A stretch of DNA of 64,000 nt from Paraburkholderia tuberum STM678 (GTDB taxonomy: Bacteria > Pseudomonadota > Gammaproteobacteria > Burkholderiales > Burkholderiaceae), in the NCBI RefSeq assembly GCF_902833905.1, contig NZ_CADFGP010000011.1, positions 62,001 through 126,000 of the forward strand, written 5' to 3'. How positions within the stretch are numbered: the stretch's first letter is position 1; each line of letters opens with the position of its first letter. The notes beneath the pieces were generated by a model. That model made no database searches, was not told the DNA's origin, and saw only the letters and a program-made list of their open reading frames with translations. Shown here in pieces: positions 47,134-55,917 of this stretch. The translations under genes were made by a program, and so were the position numbers.

Positions 47134-48105
47134 TCAAGCCCGGCGCTGCGGAGACTGCTCGGGCAACCCGGCGCTAGCGGCTTGCTCGGCCAGCCTGCGA
47201 TCGAGCAGATCGTCGACGAGCGCCGCCGCGACATCGAGCGGCACGACCGACTGCAAACCGCGCCACGCGGCCACGCCGTTGACTTCGAGCACGAGGGGCA
47301 GCGCGGCGTCGTCGGCATTCGGGATCAGGTCCACGCCCGCGTAGTCGAGCCCGAGCGCGGCGGTTGCGCGCACTGCCGTCTGTGCGAGCGGGACCGTCAG
47401 CTCGGCGGGCTCGCAGCGCGCGCCTTGCGCGACGTTGTGAATCCAGCCCTTGCCGCCGCTGCGCCGCATCGCCGCGACCGCCTTGCCGCCAATCACGAGC
47501 ACGCGCCAGTCGAAACCCGGCCGGTCGCTCGCGACGAAGCGCTGCAGATAAGCGACCTGCCGATAACGCGCGAGCGACGGCAATGGCGCGAGCAGGCCGC
47601 CGCGCGCGCCGAGCCGTTTGAGCCCGTGGCCTTGCGAGCCGAACAGCGGCTTGAGCACGACCTGACGGCCGGCGGCCGCTTCGCGCATCAGTACGCGTTG
47701 CGCGAACGCGGCGGATTCGCCGGCCCAGGTGGCCGGTGTCGGCACGCCCGCGCGATGCAGCAGGAAGCTCGTCATCGACTTGTCGACGCTGCGCTCGATC
47801 GCGCGCGCGTCGTTGTACACCGGCACGCCCGATTCACGCAGCGCGTGCAGGATGCCGAGCCGCAGCGTCACCTGCTCGAAGCTGCCGCCGGCGATGCCGC
47901 GTACGAACACCGCGTCCGGCAGCGTGCGGCCGAAGCCCGGGATCGCGAGGCCGTGCGGCAGCCACGTGGTGTCGATGCGGCAATCCGCGAGATCGACGCA
48001 ACGCGCTTCGGCGCCGCGCGCGCGGAACGCCTTTTTCAGCCGGCCGGTGTGCCAGCCGGTTTCGTCGGTCATGATCGCGATGCGCACGCCTGATGTGATC
48101 ATCAT
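47134..48105 (-). CDS. RimK/MptN-type ATP-grasp ligase
   Basis: This 323-residue ATP-grasp protein has RIAIMTDETGWHTGRLKKAF, VVLKPLFGSQGHGLKRL, LQRFVASDRPGFDWRVLVIG and GVDLIPNADDAALPLVLEVNG. It resembles RimK-type amino acid ligases such as MptN, which adds glutamate to H4MPT. The ATG at 48105 overlaps the mch stop by four bases. Confidence 0.85.
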   Translation of the reverse strand: MMITSGVRIAIMTDETGWHTGRLKKAFRARGAEARCVDLADCRIDTTWLPHGLAIPGFGRTLPDAVFVRGIAGGSFEQVTLRLGILHALRESGVPVYNDARAIERSVDKSMTSFLLHRAGVPTPATWAGESAAFAQRVLMREAAAGRQVVLKPLFGSQGHGLKRLGARGGLLAPLPSLARYRQVAYLQRFVASDRPGFDWRVLVIGGKAVAAMRRSGGKGWIHNVAQGARCEPAELTVPLAQTAVRATAALGLDYAGVDLIPNADDAALPLVLEVNGVAAWRGLQSVVPLDVAAALVDDLLDRRLAEQAASAGLPEQSPQRRA

Positions 48106-49142
48106 CGCGCGACGGACTCGCCGCCCCACTGTTTGCGCAGCAGGCCGCCGTCGAGCCGGCCGCCATGATAGGTCGCGCCGCTTTCGAGGCTGCTGACCCA
48201 CACCTCGGCGGGCGCGAACAGCGCGGGATCGATCTGATAGAAGTCGAAGTTGACGGCCGTGAAGACGTCCGCGAACGGCCGGCCGTAGTCGCGCGAATTG
48301 GCGGAAGGGAGGGTGTCGGCGAGACGTTGCGCGATCTCGTCGTGCTGGACGCTCAGGTGCACGCGGCCGCCGTACAGGATCGCGTCGTTGGTGCGGCCCA
48401 TCGCCTGAATGCCGTCGGGCGCGGGCGGCGGCAGCGGCGCCGAGCCCGTCCCCGCGACGATCTCATCGAGCGGTACGCCGAGCACGTGCACCTTGTGCAG
48501 CGCAACTTCGACCACGCGGGCGACGACCTGTACCGTTCCCGCGACAGAGTGTGTCGGCGTGACGATCAGCGTCAGGTGTTCGGGCGCGAGGCCGCAATCG
48601 TGCAGCACCTTGTCGATCACGACCTGCGGCGGCAGGCGGTCCACTTCGAGCACCAGCGCGCCGCGCTCGTGGCGGTCGCGATAGCCGAGTTCGTCGAAGA
48701 GCGGCTCCTTGACCGCGAGCGCGCGCGCGGGCCCCGAGCCGAGCGAAAAGAATTTCTTGCCACCGGTCTGCTCCCTGGTCGCCGACAGGCTCCAGCCCGC
48801 GTACTGGCTGCCCAGACACGCGAGCACCGGCGACGACGTGCTGACCTCGAGCATCGTCGGCCACAGCGGCGCGGCGTCGAAGTTCGCGCGTACCGCGACA
48901 CGGCCGAGACCGCCCATGCAGATGCGCGCGATCAGCACGCCGGCGTCGACGCCGCCGCGCGCGTCGACGCCGGCGTCGGCGATCACGGTGCCATCGCGCG
49001 TGCGCGTCAGTGCGACGCCGAGCTGTGCCGCTTGATCGACGAGCCGTGCTACGAGGCGCTCTGAAAGCGCGTTCACGCTCGGCAACGCGGCGGGCGCGGA
49101 AGTCTCAGCTGTGGGCGTGGAGGCAGGCATGGTCGGGTTCAT
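48102..49142 (-). CDS. mch: Methenyl-H4MPT cyclohydrolase
   Basis: This 346-residue enzyme shows the Mch pattern: PVLACLGSQYAGWSL, GSGPARALAVKEPLFDELGY, VLHDCGLAPEHLTLIVTPT, GVPLDEIVAGTGSAPLPPP, MGRTNDAILYGG and DVFTAVNFDFYQIDP. It hydrolyses methenyl-H4MPT to formyl-H4MPT. ATG 49142 lies 37 bp inside the 3' end of the upstream ATP-grasp gene; an internal ATG at 49130 is also possible. Confidence 0.96.
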   Translation of the reverse strand: MNPTMPASTPTAETSAPAALPSVNALSERLVARLVDQAAQLGVALTRTRDGTVIADAGVDARGGVDAGVLIARICMGGLGRVAVRANFDAAPLWPTMLEVSTSSPVLACLGSQYAGWSLSATREQTGGKKFFSLGSGPARALAVKEPLFDELGYRDRHERGALVLEVDRLPPQVVIDKVLHDCGLAPEHLTLIVTPTHSVAGTVQVVARVVEVALHKVHVLGVPLDEIVAGTGSAPLPPPAPDGIQAMGRTNDAILYGGRVHLSVQHDEIAQRLADTLPSANSRDYGRPFADVFTAVNFDFYQIDPALFAPAEVWVSSLESGATYHGGRLDGGLLRKQWGGESVAR

Positions 49143-50328
49143 CGCAGGTTTCGATTCGTTGGACGACGCGTTCGTGCTGCGCGTCGAGCGCGGTGAGCAC
49201 CGCGTCCACCGATGCCGCTCGCACTTGCAGCGTGCAGACCGGCTGCCCTGCGTCGATGCGGGTGCCCGGCATCGGCACGTCGCGGCATTGCGGATCGCGC
49301 ACGCAGGCGTCGGAGAACGCGGCCGAGACGCTGAACGGCCGCTGCGCGAACAGCACGCGCTGACCGGCACGCCAGCGCGGCGCGCGGGCGAGCGCGAGGC
49401 TCGCGGCCGACGGCGCGCGGCCGTGGCGGCACGCGTCGAGGTGGCAGGCGAGCAGGCCGGCCGGCCATGCATCGGGCGACGCGGTTTCGTAGAGCGCCAT
49501 CGTCGACGAAGGGCGCGGGTTGATTTCGAGCACGTCGAACGAGGCGCCGTCCGACAGGAAGTCGCAGCTGTTGATGCCGACGAGGCCGGTGTTTGCGCAC
49601 AGCGCCTCGAGCGCTTGCTGCACGCGCGCGATGAACGCTGGCGGCAAGTCGATCGGCCCGATCGAGCCGGCATGCACGAAGCGCAGATCGCCGATCGCGC
49701 ACGTGAATTGCTCGGCGAAACCGATCAGATGCGCGCTGCCGTGCGCGCCGATGAAAAGCGCCGACAGCGAACGGCCTTGGCCAATGCGTTGGAAGTAGCC
49801 GTGCGCGGAGTCGGTCGTCAAATGGAACGAGTCGGCCGCCTCGATATGCGTACCGCCACAACCATCCGCCTGCTTGAACAGCCAGCCCTCGGCCGTCGCG
49901 GGCCGCTCGAACGACACAGCCGGATGCGCAATCCGCAACGCGTCGAGCAGCGCGAAAAAACGCCGCGGCTCGCGCACGGCCGCGATCGCCTCGGCAGCGT
50001 TGCCGAGAAAGCGCGGCAAGCCGGATTCGCGGCACAACTGAGGCATCAAAGCTTCGAGCCCGCTGCCGCCGATCCAGCCAAGCAAACCCGGCAAGCGCGC
50101 GACACGCGCAAGCGCATCGACGAGCCGCGCCCGGTCGATCCCGAGCGCGCCATCACCACGGCCGATGTCGAACCATAGCTCGGCGGCCTCGCGCGTGTCG
50201 CGGTCGCCGAAGACATCGAGCGCGGCGACATGCAGGCCGGCGCGCGCCGCGGACTGCGCGAGCAAGCGCGCGGACTGCCCGACGACCGCGACCAACGGCG
50301 CATGCATGAGCGGGCGGTGCGACTTCAT
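49105..50328 (-). CDS. ATP-grasp protein between mtdB and mch (OrfY-like)
   Basis: This 407-residue protein has an N-terminal nucleotide-fold domain (LVAVVGQSARLLAQSAARAG), an ATP-grasp domain (GWLFKQADGCGGTHIEAAD, SLSALFIGAHGSAHLIG, SCDFLSDGASFDVLEINPRPS) and a C-terminal domain of about 100 residues. Its place between mtdB and mch matches the OrfY position in other methylotrophs, from memory. It probably acts in H4MPT or methanofuran synthesis. It starts 11 bp after mtdB. Confidence 0.83.
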   Translation of the reverse strand: MKSHRPLMHAPLVAVVGQSARLLAQSAARAGLHVAALDVFGDRDTREAAELWFDIGRGDGALGIDRARLVDALARVARLPGLLGWIGGSGLEALMPQLCRESGLPRFLGNAAEAIAAVREPRRFFALLDALRIAHPAVSFERPATAEGWLFKQADGCGGTHIEAADSFHLTTDSAHGYFQRIGQGRSLSALFIGAHGSAHLIGFAEQFTCAIGDLRFVHAGSIGPIDLPPAFIARVQQALEALCANTGLVGINSCDFLSDGASFDVLEINPRPSSTMALYETASPDAWPAGLLACHLDACRHGRAPSAASLALARAPRWRAGQRVLFAQRPFSVSAAFSDACVRDPQCRDVPMPGTRIDAGQPVCTLQVRAASVDAVLTALDAQHERVVQRIETCDEPDHACLHAHS

Positions 50329-50339
50329 GACGACCGCGC

Positions 50340-51266
50340 TCAGCCGAGACCGGCCGCGACCGCGCGGGCCTCGTCGTAGGCTTCCGGGAATCCCAGGTAG
50401 ACCGGCTTACCACCCGTGCGCATGCGCACGAAGAGGCGATGCTCGACCTGATATTTGACGTTGCCGATCGCCAGCGCGCCGATGCCGACCGCGCCCGCGT
50501 TCGGCACGCCGTCGATCGGCTTGCCGTCGTTCATCACGTTCACGCCGGCGATCCCTTCGGGCGGCACCGCGTTGACGTCGGCGGCGACGAGCAGGCGCTT
50601 CGCATGCACGAGGTCGTCCCTGCCGACCACCTGCGCGCCCGCGACGGCGGTGGCGAGCACGATTTCCGCGTCGGCGAGCGCGCCGCGCAGTTCGGCGGGC
50701 GTGGTGGCGCTGATGCCGTTCGTGAAGATGCCGAAGCGCTCGTTGACTTCGTCCGAGGCCCCGAGCGCGCGATTGCGGTCGTGGTGGCTCGCGATCGTCA
50801 CGTCGGCGCCGCGCGACGCGGCGATCGCCGCCGCGATGCGCCCGACCGCGCCCGTTCCGCCGAGAATCAGCACGCGCTTGCCGCCCAGCTCCACGCCGTG
50901 CTGTTTGCCCAGATGCCGCTCGACCAGCGCGACGAGCGCGGCCGCGGTCGTGTACGAACCGCTCGGATCGGCGAACACCGAGACCTCGAACGGCGGGACC
51001 ATCGCGCGGCGCGCGGTGTCGAGCATGTCGGCGGCCTGCATCACGTCCCGTCCGCCGATGAAGATGCCGGTGCGCGACACCCCTTTCGGGCCGCGCGAGA
51101 AGATCGCGTCCTGCGTCAGATTCGCGACCATGCCCGCTTCGACGTTGCAATACGGCACGATGACCTGATAGCCGGCGTCGGCGGCCATGTTGACGTCGAA
51201 CGGACTCATCTGTGGCGTGGCCGTGAACATGTGCAGGATGTAGGGCCTTTCAAGGGTTTCTGACAT
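50340..51266 (-). CDS. mtdB: NAD(P)-dependent methylene-H4MPT dehydrogenase
   Basis: This 308-residue protein has ILHMFTATPQMSPFDVNMAADAG split over its substrate site, GPKGVSRTGIFIGG and a Rossmann GGKRVLILGGTGAVGRIAA with a following R/H-rich phosphate-binding loop (ASHHDRNRA). It oxidises methylene-H4MPT to methenyl-H4MPT. ATG 51266 is preferred over 51290. It lies 103 bp after the beta-RFAP synthase gene on the same strand. Confidence 0.94.
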   Translation of the reverse strand: MSETLERPYILHMFTATPQMSPFDVNMAADAGYQVIVPYCNVEAGMVANLTQDAIFSRGPKGVSRTGIFIGGRDVMQAADMLDTARRAMVPPFEVSVFADPSGSYTTAAALVALVERHLGKQHGVELGGKRVLILGGTGAVGRIAAAIAASRGADVTIASHHDRNRALGASDEVNERFGIFTNGISATTPAELRGALADAEIVLATAVAGAQVVGRDDLVHAKRLLVAADVNAVPPEGIAGVNVMNDGKPIDGVPNAGAVGIGALAIGNVKYQVEHRLFVRMRTGGKPVYLGFPEAYDEARAVAAGLG

Positions 51267-51369
51267 GGCAGGGGCTCGTTTCAGTGGCAATCTCGGGGAC
51301 GGCGCAAGGCAAGGCCGCGCCGCGCGTGGCAGCGGCTTATGTAAGCGGCGGCCTGAGCGGTGCAGCGCA

Positions 51370-52395
51370 TCATGCGGCGTCGATGTGCGGCGCGCGCGCC
51401 TCGGCGCCGCTGATCGCCGCGCCGCTATTACGGCCCGCGACGACGCTGCATTCGATATGCGGCAGCGCGCTCGCGACGGCGCGCGCGGTCGCGAGCGCGC
51501 GGTCGGCCTCGCGCGCGCTCGCGAGCACCGCGAAGCCAGTCGGGCCCCACGAGGTCTGGCCGATGCCGGCGGTGCGTTCGGCGGCGACCGCGCGCAGTAC
51601 GTGCTCGACGTCGGGACTCGCGAACACGCCGCCTTGCGCGCTCGCGAAATATTCGCCGATGGTCTGCTGCAGCTCGGTGAGGCCGTGCGCGAACGGCGCG
51701 AAGTTATGTTCGGCGGCGCCGGGCAGGATCTGCATCAGCACCAGATGGCACAGATGCGCGGCGAGCCGCTGCGGAAACGGCGCGAGCGATGCGAGCGCGC
51801 TGCGTTCCTCGGTACCGTGCAAGCCCTCGCGGCTGTTGTCGCTGACGAGCAGCACGCGCCACGGCTGCGGAAACGGCTGGCGCGACAGCAGCGGCGGCAT
51901 GCTCTGGCGCAGATCGCCGGGCGGGCCGCCATCGAGCAGCAGGCCGCCGCACTCGAAGCCGAGTATGCCGATGCCGGAGCGGGCGCCGCGCCCGAGCAGA
52001 CTCGCGAGCTCGGCGCTCCTCGCCGGCTGGCCGACGAGGCGCGCGAACGCGGTGCCGACCGCCAGCGCCAGCTGCGTGCCGGAGCCGAGGCCGGTGTGCG
52101 CGCGCGGTGCCTCCAGCACGTCGATCGCGAGTGTCGCCGGTCCATAGGCGGCCTGCAGCCGCGCGAGACTCAGCGCGATGCGCTCGCGCTCGGCCTCGCT
52201 GACCACGCCGCCGATCTGCTCGCGTTCGGCGAGCCGCGCTTCGATCCGCGTGCCGTGCGTATCGATGACGAGCCCCAGGCTGCCGAACGCACGCCCGAGC
52301 GACGCGTTCGGATCGAGAAAGCCCAGATGCAGCCGCGCGGGCGCATCGATCGTGATGGGGGCGCGTGGCGGCAGGCGGCGGAGCTGAAGCGGCAT
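51370..52395 (-). CDS. Beta-ribofuranosylaminobenzene 5'-phosphate synthase (MptG-type)
   Basis: This 341-residue GHMP-type protein has ITIDAPARLHLGFLDPNASLGR, APRAHTGLGSGTQLALAVG, GILGFECGGLLLDGG and GQTSWGPTGFAVL. It catalyses the first committed step of H4MPT synthesis, joining p-aminobenzoate with PRPP. AGGA lies before ATG 52395. The 272 bp upstream, before the end of the phhB-like gene, hold no clear gene; they contain CTGTGTGACGCC and CACTGTGTCACG around 52606-52640. Confidence 0.92.
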   Translation of the reverse strand: MPLQLRRLPPRAPITIDAPARLHLGFLDPNASLGRAFGSLGLVIDTHGTRIEARLAEREQIGGVVSEAERERIALSLARLQAAYGPATLAIDVLEAPRAHTGLGSGTQLALAVGTAFARLVGQPARSAELASLLGRGARSGIGILGFECGGLLLDGGPPGDLRQSMPPLLSRQPFPQPWRVLLVSDNSREGLHGTEERSALASLAPFPQRLAAHLCHLVLMQILPGAAEHNFAPFAHGLTELQQTIGEYFASAQGGVFASPDVEHVLRAVAAERTAGIGQTSWGPTGFAVLASAREADRALATARAVASALPHIECSVVAGRNSGAAISGAEARAPHIDAA

Positions 52396-52667
52396 CTCGA
52401 GTGTCCTCAGGTGTCCTTGCGGGTGCGCAAGACCGGGTTCGGCCGCGGGGCGTCCGCAACGCGTCGCGGGTTCCAGCGATAGTGCGCCCGGCGACGTCAA
52501 GCGAAAGCCGTACCAGGCACGCGCAACGGCCGCCGCCGCGAGTTTGGCCCACTGGAACCGCGAAACGGGCACGCCGCGCCCACGCGGTTTCGCCGCCGCA
52601 TGGACGCTGTGTGACGCCGAAGGCGCACTGTGTCACGCGCTGTTTCATCCGGCGACAGGAACGCGTG

Positions 52668-53066
52668 TCAACTGCCTTGCGCGGGTTTGGGCGCGTCGTA
52701 CTTGATATAGCGGAAGCGCTGATCGTCGGCGGGCGTGCCTTCGAGCGGACCGTCCTCGAGGCCGGGCTGCCAGTGGACCACCGATTCGATCTTCGTCGCG
52801 AGCGCGAAGTCCTTGTCGGTGATGCCCTTGGCGCTGTGCGTCTTCAGCTTCACGGTCACGAATGCGTACGAGACCGTCAGATCGGGGTGGTGCCAGGCGG
52901 CTTCCGCGAGGTGGCCCACAGTGTTGACCACCATCAGCGTTCCCTTCCAGCCCTCGGTGCGGTATTTGCGCCGCAGCCAGCCATCTTCCAGATACCAGTG
53001 CTGCAGCGGACCGACGAGGCGCTGCTGGATCTCTTCGTCGGTATAGACGTGCTCGGTGTTTGCCAT
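52668..53066 (-). CDS. Pterin-4a-carbinolamine dehydratase-family protein
   Basis: This 132-residue protein has the PCD signature WKGTLMVVNTVGHLAEAAWHHPDLTVSY split around the HHP motif, and KGITDKDFALATKIE. ATG 53066 follows GGAGCAAC. In methylotrophs this family is found next to H4MPT genes and may recycle or rearrange reduced pterins. It is divergent from xoxF across a 418-bp control region that carries sigma-54-like elements in both directions. Confidence 0.88.
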   Translation of the reverse strand: MANTEHVYTDEEIQQRLVGPLQHWYLEDGWLRRKYRTEGWKGTLMVVNTVGHLAEAAWHHPDLTVSYAFVTVKLKTHSAKGITDKDFALATKIESVVHWQPGLEDGPLEGTPADDQRFRYIKYDAPKPAQGS

Positions 53067-53114
53067 GGCTGTTGCTCCTCGAATGCGCGAATCGATCGCC
53101 GAACGAAGCATCGT

Positions 53115-53130
53115 TGCAAGTGACAGGCCC
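53115..53130 (-). promoter_or_regulatory. Candidate sigma-54 promoter of the phhB-like gene
   Basis: On the minus strand GGGCCTGTCACTTGCA has the -24 GG paired with 53129-53128 and the -12 GC paired with 53117-53116. The TTGCA half is a consensus match; the -24 half is weaker. The predicted start is ~38 bp before the gene. Confidence 0.4.
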
Positions 53131-53176
53131 GTGCCGCGGCGTGTGATTCGCAAAGGACACGATTCGTATCACGCAA

Positions 53177-53193
53177 GTGACACAGTATGTGCC
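53177..53193. promoter_or_regulatory. Candidate activator site between phhB and xoxF
   Basis: GTGACACAGTATGTGCC contains the CACAG-N2-TGT core shared with 58660-58674 and 44334-44350. It lies about 140 bp upstream of the xoxF -24 box and about 50 bp upstream of the phhB -24 box, so it could serve both divergent promoters. Confidence 0.5.
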
Positions 53194-53300
53194 GCATCGC
53201 GTGACGCAGGCCCTTCAGCTTACCGCCATGCAAGCATCGGCGTGCAACGCCCGAGTGCCGCGACACCTCGCGCGTGCCGAGTCGCCGGGCCAGCGCAGCC

Positions 53301-53325
53301 AATAGCGGCAAACGTTGCCGCTATT
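53301..53325. repeat. Perfect 11-bp inverted repeat abutting the xoxF -24 box
   Basis: AATAGCGGCAA at 53301-53311 and TTGCCGCTATT at 53315-53325 are exact inverted copies with a 3-bp spacer. The right arm ends two bases before the -24 GG at 53328. This looks like a protein-binding operator and not a terminator, since no gene precedes it on either strand. Confidence 0.6.
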
Positions 53326-53342
53326 CCGGCATGGAATGTGCA
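53326..53342 (+). promoter_or_regulatory. Candidate sigma-54 promoter of xoxF
   Basis: CCGGCATGGAATGTGCA has GG at 53328-53329 and GC at 53340-53341 with ten bases between. The CGGCATGGA part is identical to the fhcB element. It predicts a start near 53353 and an untranslated leader of about 130 bases before xoxF. Confidence 0.5.
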
Positions 53343-53484
53343 TCGGCCGTTCATGCGTCGCGAAGCCCGACATCGAATCGGGATAGCGCGTTAATCGTTA
53401 CCTGCACTCGAGAAGGCGCGCACGATGCGATGAGGTAGCGTGGGTCATTCGTGAGTTGAACAGCAGGACAATTCTGGAGGAGAC

Positions 53485-55302
53485 ATGAACTTACGCACTG
53501 TAGTTCTTGGGCTCGCGATCCTCGCATCCGCAGCCTTTGGCTCTCTGGCTGCGCAGGCCGATTCGCAGCTCGACGCGCTGATGAAAAATCCAGCCAACTG
53601 GGCGGCCCAGGCGGGCGATTATGCGAATCACCGCTACAGCCCGCTCAAGCAGATCAACGAGAACAACGTCGGCAAACTGCAGGTCGCATGGACCATGTCG
53701 ACCGGGGTGCTACGCGGCCATGAAGGCTCGCCGCTCGTGATCGGCGACACGATGTATGTCCACTCCCCGTTTCCGAACAAGGTCTTTGCGGTCAACCTGA
53801 AGGATCAGACGTTCCTCTGGCAGTATCAGCCGAAACAGGATGAACAGGTCGTCTCCGTGATGTGCTGCGACACCGTCAATCGCGGTCTCGCGTACGGCGA
53901 CGGCAAGATCTTCCTGCAGCAGGCCGACACCAAGCTCGTCGCGCTGAACGCGAAGACGGGCGACGTGGTGTGGACCGCGCAGAACGGCAATCCGAAAGCC
54001 GGCGAAACCAACACCAACGCGCCGCACGTATTCGGCGACAAGGTGCTGACCGGGATCTCGGGCGGCGAGTTCGGCGTGCGCGGTCGTCTGATCGCGTACG
54101 ACATCAAGACCGGCAAACCGGCCTGGACCGCGTACAGCACGGGCTCCGACAACGATATGCTGCTCGACCCGCAAAAGACGATGACGTATTCCAACGGCCA
54201 GATGGTGCCGGTGGGCGCGGATTCGTCGCTGAAGTCATGGAAGGGTGATCAGTGGAAGCTCGGCGGCGGCACCACGTGGGGCTGGTATGCGTGGGATCCG
54301 AAACTCAATCTTGTGTACTACGGTACCGGCAATCCGGGCACATGGAACCCGACGCAACGTCCGGGCGACAACAAATGGTCGATGTCGATCTTCGCGCGCG
54401 ACCTGAATACCGGCATGGCCAAATGGGTCTACCAGATGACGCCGCACGACGAATGGGACTATGACGGCGTCAACGAAATGATCCTGTCCGATCTGACGAT
54501 CAACGGCAAGCAGGTGCCCGCGATCGTGCACTTCGACCGGAACGGCTTCGGCTATACGCTCAATCGCGTAACCGGACAGCTGCTGGTCGCGCAGAAGTAC
54601 GACCCGGCGGTGAACTGGGCCGACCGTGTCGACCTGCAAAGCGGCCTGCCGATTCGCAACGCGGCGTACTCGACGCAGGCGGCCGGCTCCGATCACAACG
54701 TGAAGGGCATCTGCCCGGCGGCACTCGGTTCGAAGGACCAGCAACCGGCGGCATACGATCCGAACTCGCACCTGTTCCTCGTGCCGACCAACCACGTCTG
54801 TATGGACTACGAGCCGTTCGATGTCGACTACGTGTCGGGACAGCCGTATGTCGGCGCCACGCTGTCGATGTATCCGGGCCCGAACGAGGGCAACGCGATG
54901 GGCAACTTCATCGCGTGGGATGCGAGCAAGGGCAAGATCGTCTACTCGAAGCCGGAGAGGTTCTCGGTGTGGTCGGGTGTGCTGGCGACCGGGGGCGGCA
55001 TCGCGTTCTACGGCACGCTGGAAGGCTACCTGAAGGCGGTGCGCATCAAGGACGGCAAGGAACTGTGGCGCTTCAAGACGCCGTCGGGAATCATCGGCAA
55101 CGTCTTCACGTATGAGTATCAGGGCAAGCAGTACGTCGGCGTGTATTCGGGCATCGGCGGCTGGGCCGGCATCGGCATGGCGGCAGGTCTGGAGAAGCCG
55201 ACCGAAGGTCTGGGTGCGGTCGGCGGCTACAAAGATCTCGCGAAGTACACCGCGCTCGGCGGCACGCTGTTCGTGTTCGCGATTCCTGGCGAAAAGAGCT
55301 GA
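53485..55302 (+). CDS. xoxF: Lanthanide-dependent methanol dehydrogenase XoxF
   Basis: This 605-residue PQQ dehydrogenase has a signal peptide cut after AQA (residue 25), the vicinal disulfide CC at 127-128 and beta-propeller W motifs. The metal-site residues include E195, N283, catalytic D325 and D327 in DEWDYDG. The extra Asp two residues after the catalytic Asp is the mark of lanthanide-binding XoxF; calcium MxaF has Ala there. It oxidises methanol in the periplasm and reduces XoxG. It is followed by xoxG and xoxJ. No mxaF or mxaI is in the window. Confidence 0.97.
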   Translation: MNLRTVVLGLAILASAAFGSLAAQADSQLDALMKNPANWAAQAGDYANHRYSPLKQINENNVGKLQVAWTMSTGVLRGHEGSPLVIGDTMYVHSPFPNKVFAVNLKDQTFLWQYQPKQDEQVVSVMCCDTVNRGLAYGDGKIFLQQADTKLVALNAKTGDVVWTAQNGNPKAGETNTNAPHVFGDKVLTGISGGEFGVRGRLIAYDIKTGKPAWTAYSTGSDNDMLLDPQKTMTYSNGQMVPVGADSSLKSWKGDQWKLGGGTTWGWYAWDPKLNLVYYGTGNPGTWNPTQRPGDNKWSMSIFARDLNTGMAKWVYQMTPHDEWDYDGVNEMILSDLTINGKQVPAIVHFDRNGFGYTLNRVTGQLLVAQKYDPAVNWADRVDLQSGLPIRNAAYSTQAAGSDHNVKGICPAALGSKDQQPAAYDPNSHLFLVPTNHVCMDYEPFDVDYVSGQPYVGATLSMYPGPNEGNAMGNFIAWDASKGKIVYSKPERFSVWSGVLATGGGIAFYGTLEGYLKAVRIKDGKELWRFKTPSGIIGNVFTYEYQGKQYVGVYSGIGGWAGIGMAAGLEKPTEGLGAVGGYKDLAKYTALGGTLFVFAIPGEKS

Positions 55303-55333
55303 ACGAACGGCTGAAATGAAAGGCTGAACCAGC

Positions 55334-55362
55334 GGGGCGGCTTGAACAGGCACGGCCGCCCC
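55334..55362 (+). terminator. Stem-loop between xoxF and xoxG
   Basis: GGGGCGGC at 55334-55341 pairs exactly with GCCGCCCC at 55355-55362 around a 13-base loop. No U-run follows, so it may be a partial terminator or an mRNA stabiliser that lets xoxF be expressed above xoxG and xoxJ. Confidence 0.5.
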
Positions 55363-55466
55363 GTCGGCCTCGCGCAAGCATTGAATCACCCCCCGATCGC
55401 GCCCGTTGGTGGATGCGTCGATGAAACGCGTCGGGGCGCGGCTTATTCCCAGATGGAGACATGTGC

Positions 55467-55886
55467 ATGAAAGGCCGATCTATCCTGTTGCTCACGGTGT
55501 TGCCCGCAGCGCTCGTCGTGCTGCCCGTCGGATACGCGCAGAACAATCCTTCGATTGCGCAGGTCGCGTACAAGGTGGTCGACGGCACCAAGGTGGACAG
55601 TAATACGCTGCTGGGCTGGAAGACGTGGCGCGCGCTCGCCTGCGAACGCTGCCACGGCGCGCAGCAGCAGGGCATGGTCGGGCCGTCGCTGATCGACGCG
55701 TTCAAGACGCTGGACAAGACCGAGTTTCATCGCACGGTGTTCGGCGGCCGGGTGGACAAGGGCATGCCCGATTTCAGCACGAGCCAGATGATGCAGAAGA
55801 ACTGGGAAAACCTCTACGCGTACCTGAAAGGGCGCTCGGATGGACAGATCAAGCCGGGCGATCTGAAGGCCATCGACGCCAAATAA
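55467..55886 (+). CDS. xoxG: Cytochrome c partner of XoxF
   Basis: This 139-residue protein has a signal peptide ending VGYAQ, one CxxCH motif (CERCHGAQQQGMVGPSL) and a distal Met in GGRVDKGMPDF. Position directly after xoxF identifies it as the XoxG electron acceptor. The ATG at 55467 is eight bases from GGAG; the ATG at 55461 is too close to it. Confidence 0.92.
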   Translation: MKGRSILLLTVLPAALVVLPVGYAQNNPSIAQVAYKVVDGTKVDSNTLLGWKTWRALACERCHGAQQQGMVGPSLIDAFKTLDKTEFHRTVFGGRVDKGMPDFSTSQMMQKNWENLYAYLKGRSDGQIKPGDLKAIDAK

Positions 55887-55917
55887 CGCCGTGCCGTCAT
55901 TCTTCCGGAGGCTCACG

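Larger units (their letters stand above)
53067..53484. other. 418-bp phhB/xoxF divergent control region
   Basis: The stretch has no coding frame of note. It contains the phhB and xoxF sigma-54-like elements, a shared candidate activator site and the 11-bp inverted repeat. GGAGGAGAC six bases or so before the xoxF ATG at 53485 is a strong ribosome site. Confidence 0.6.
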
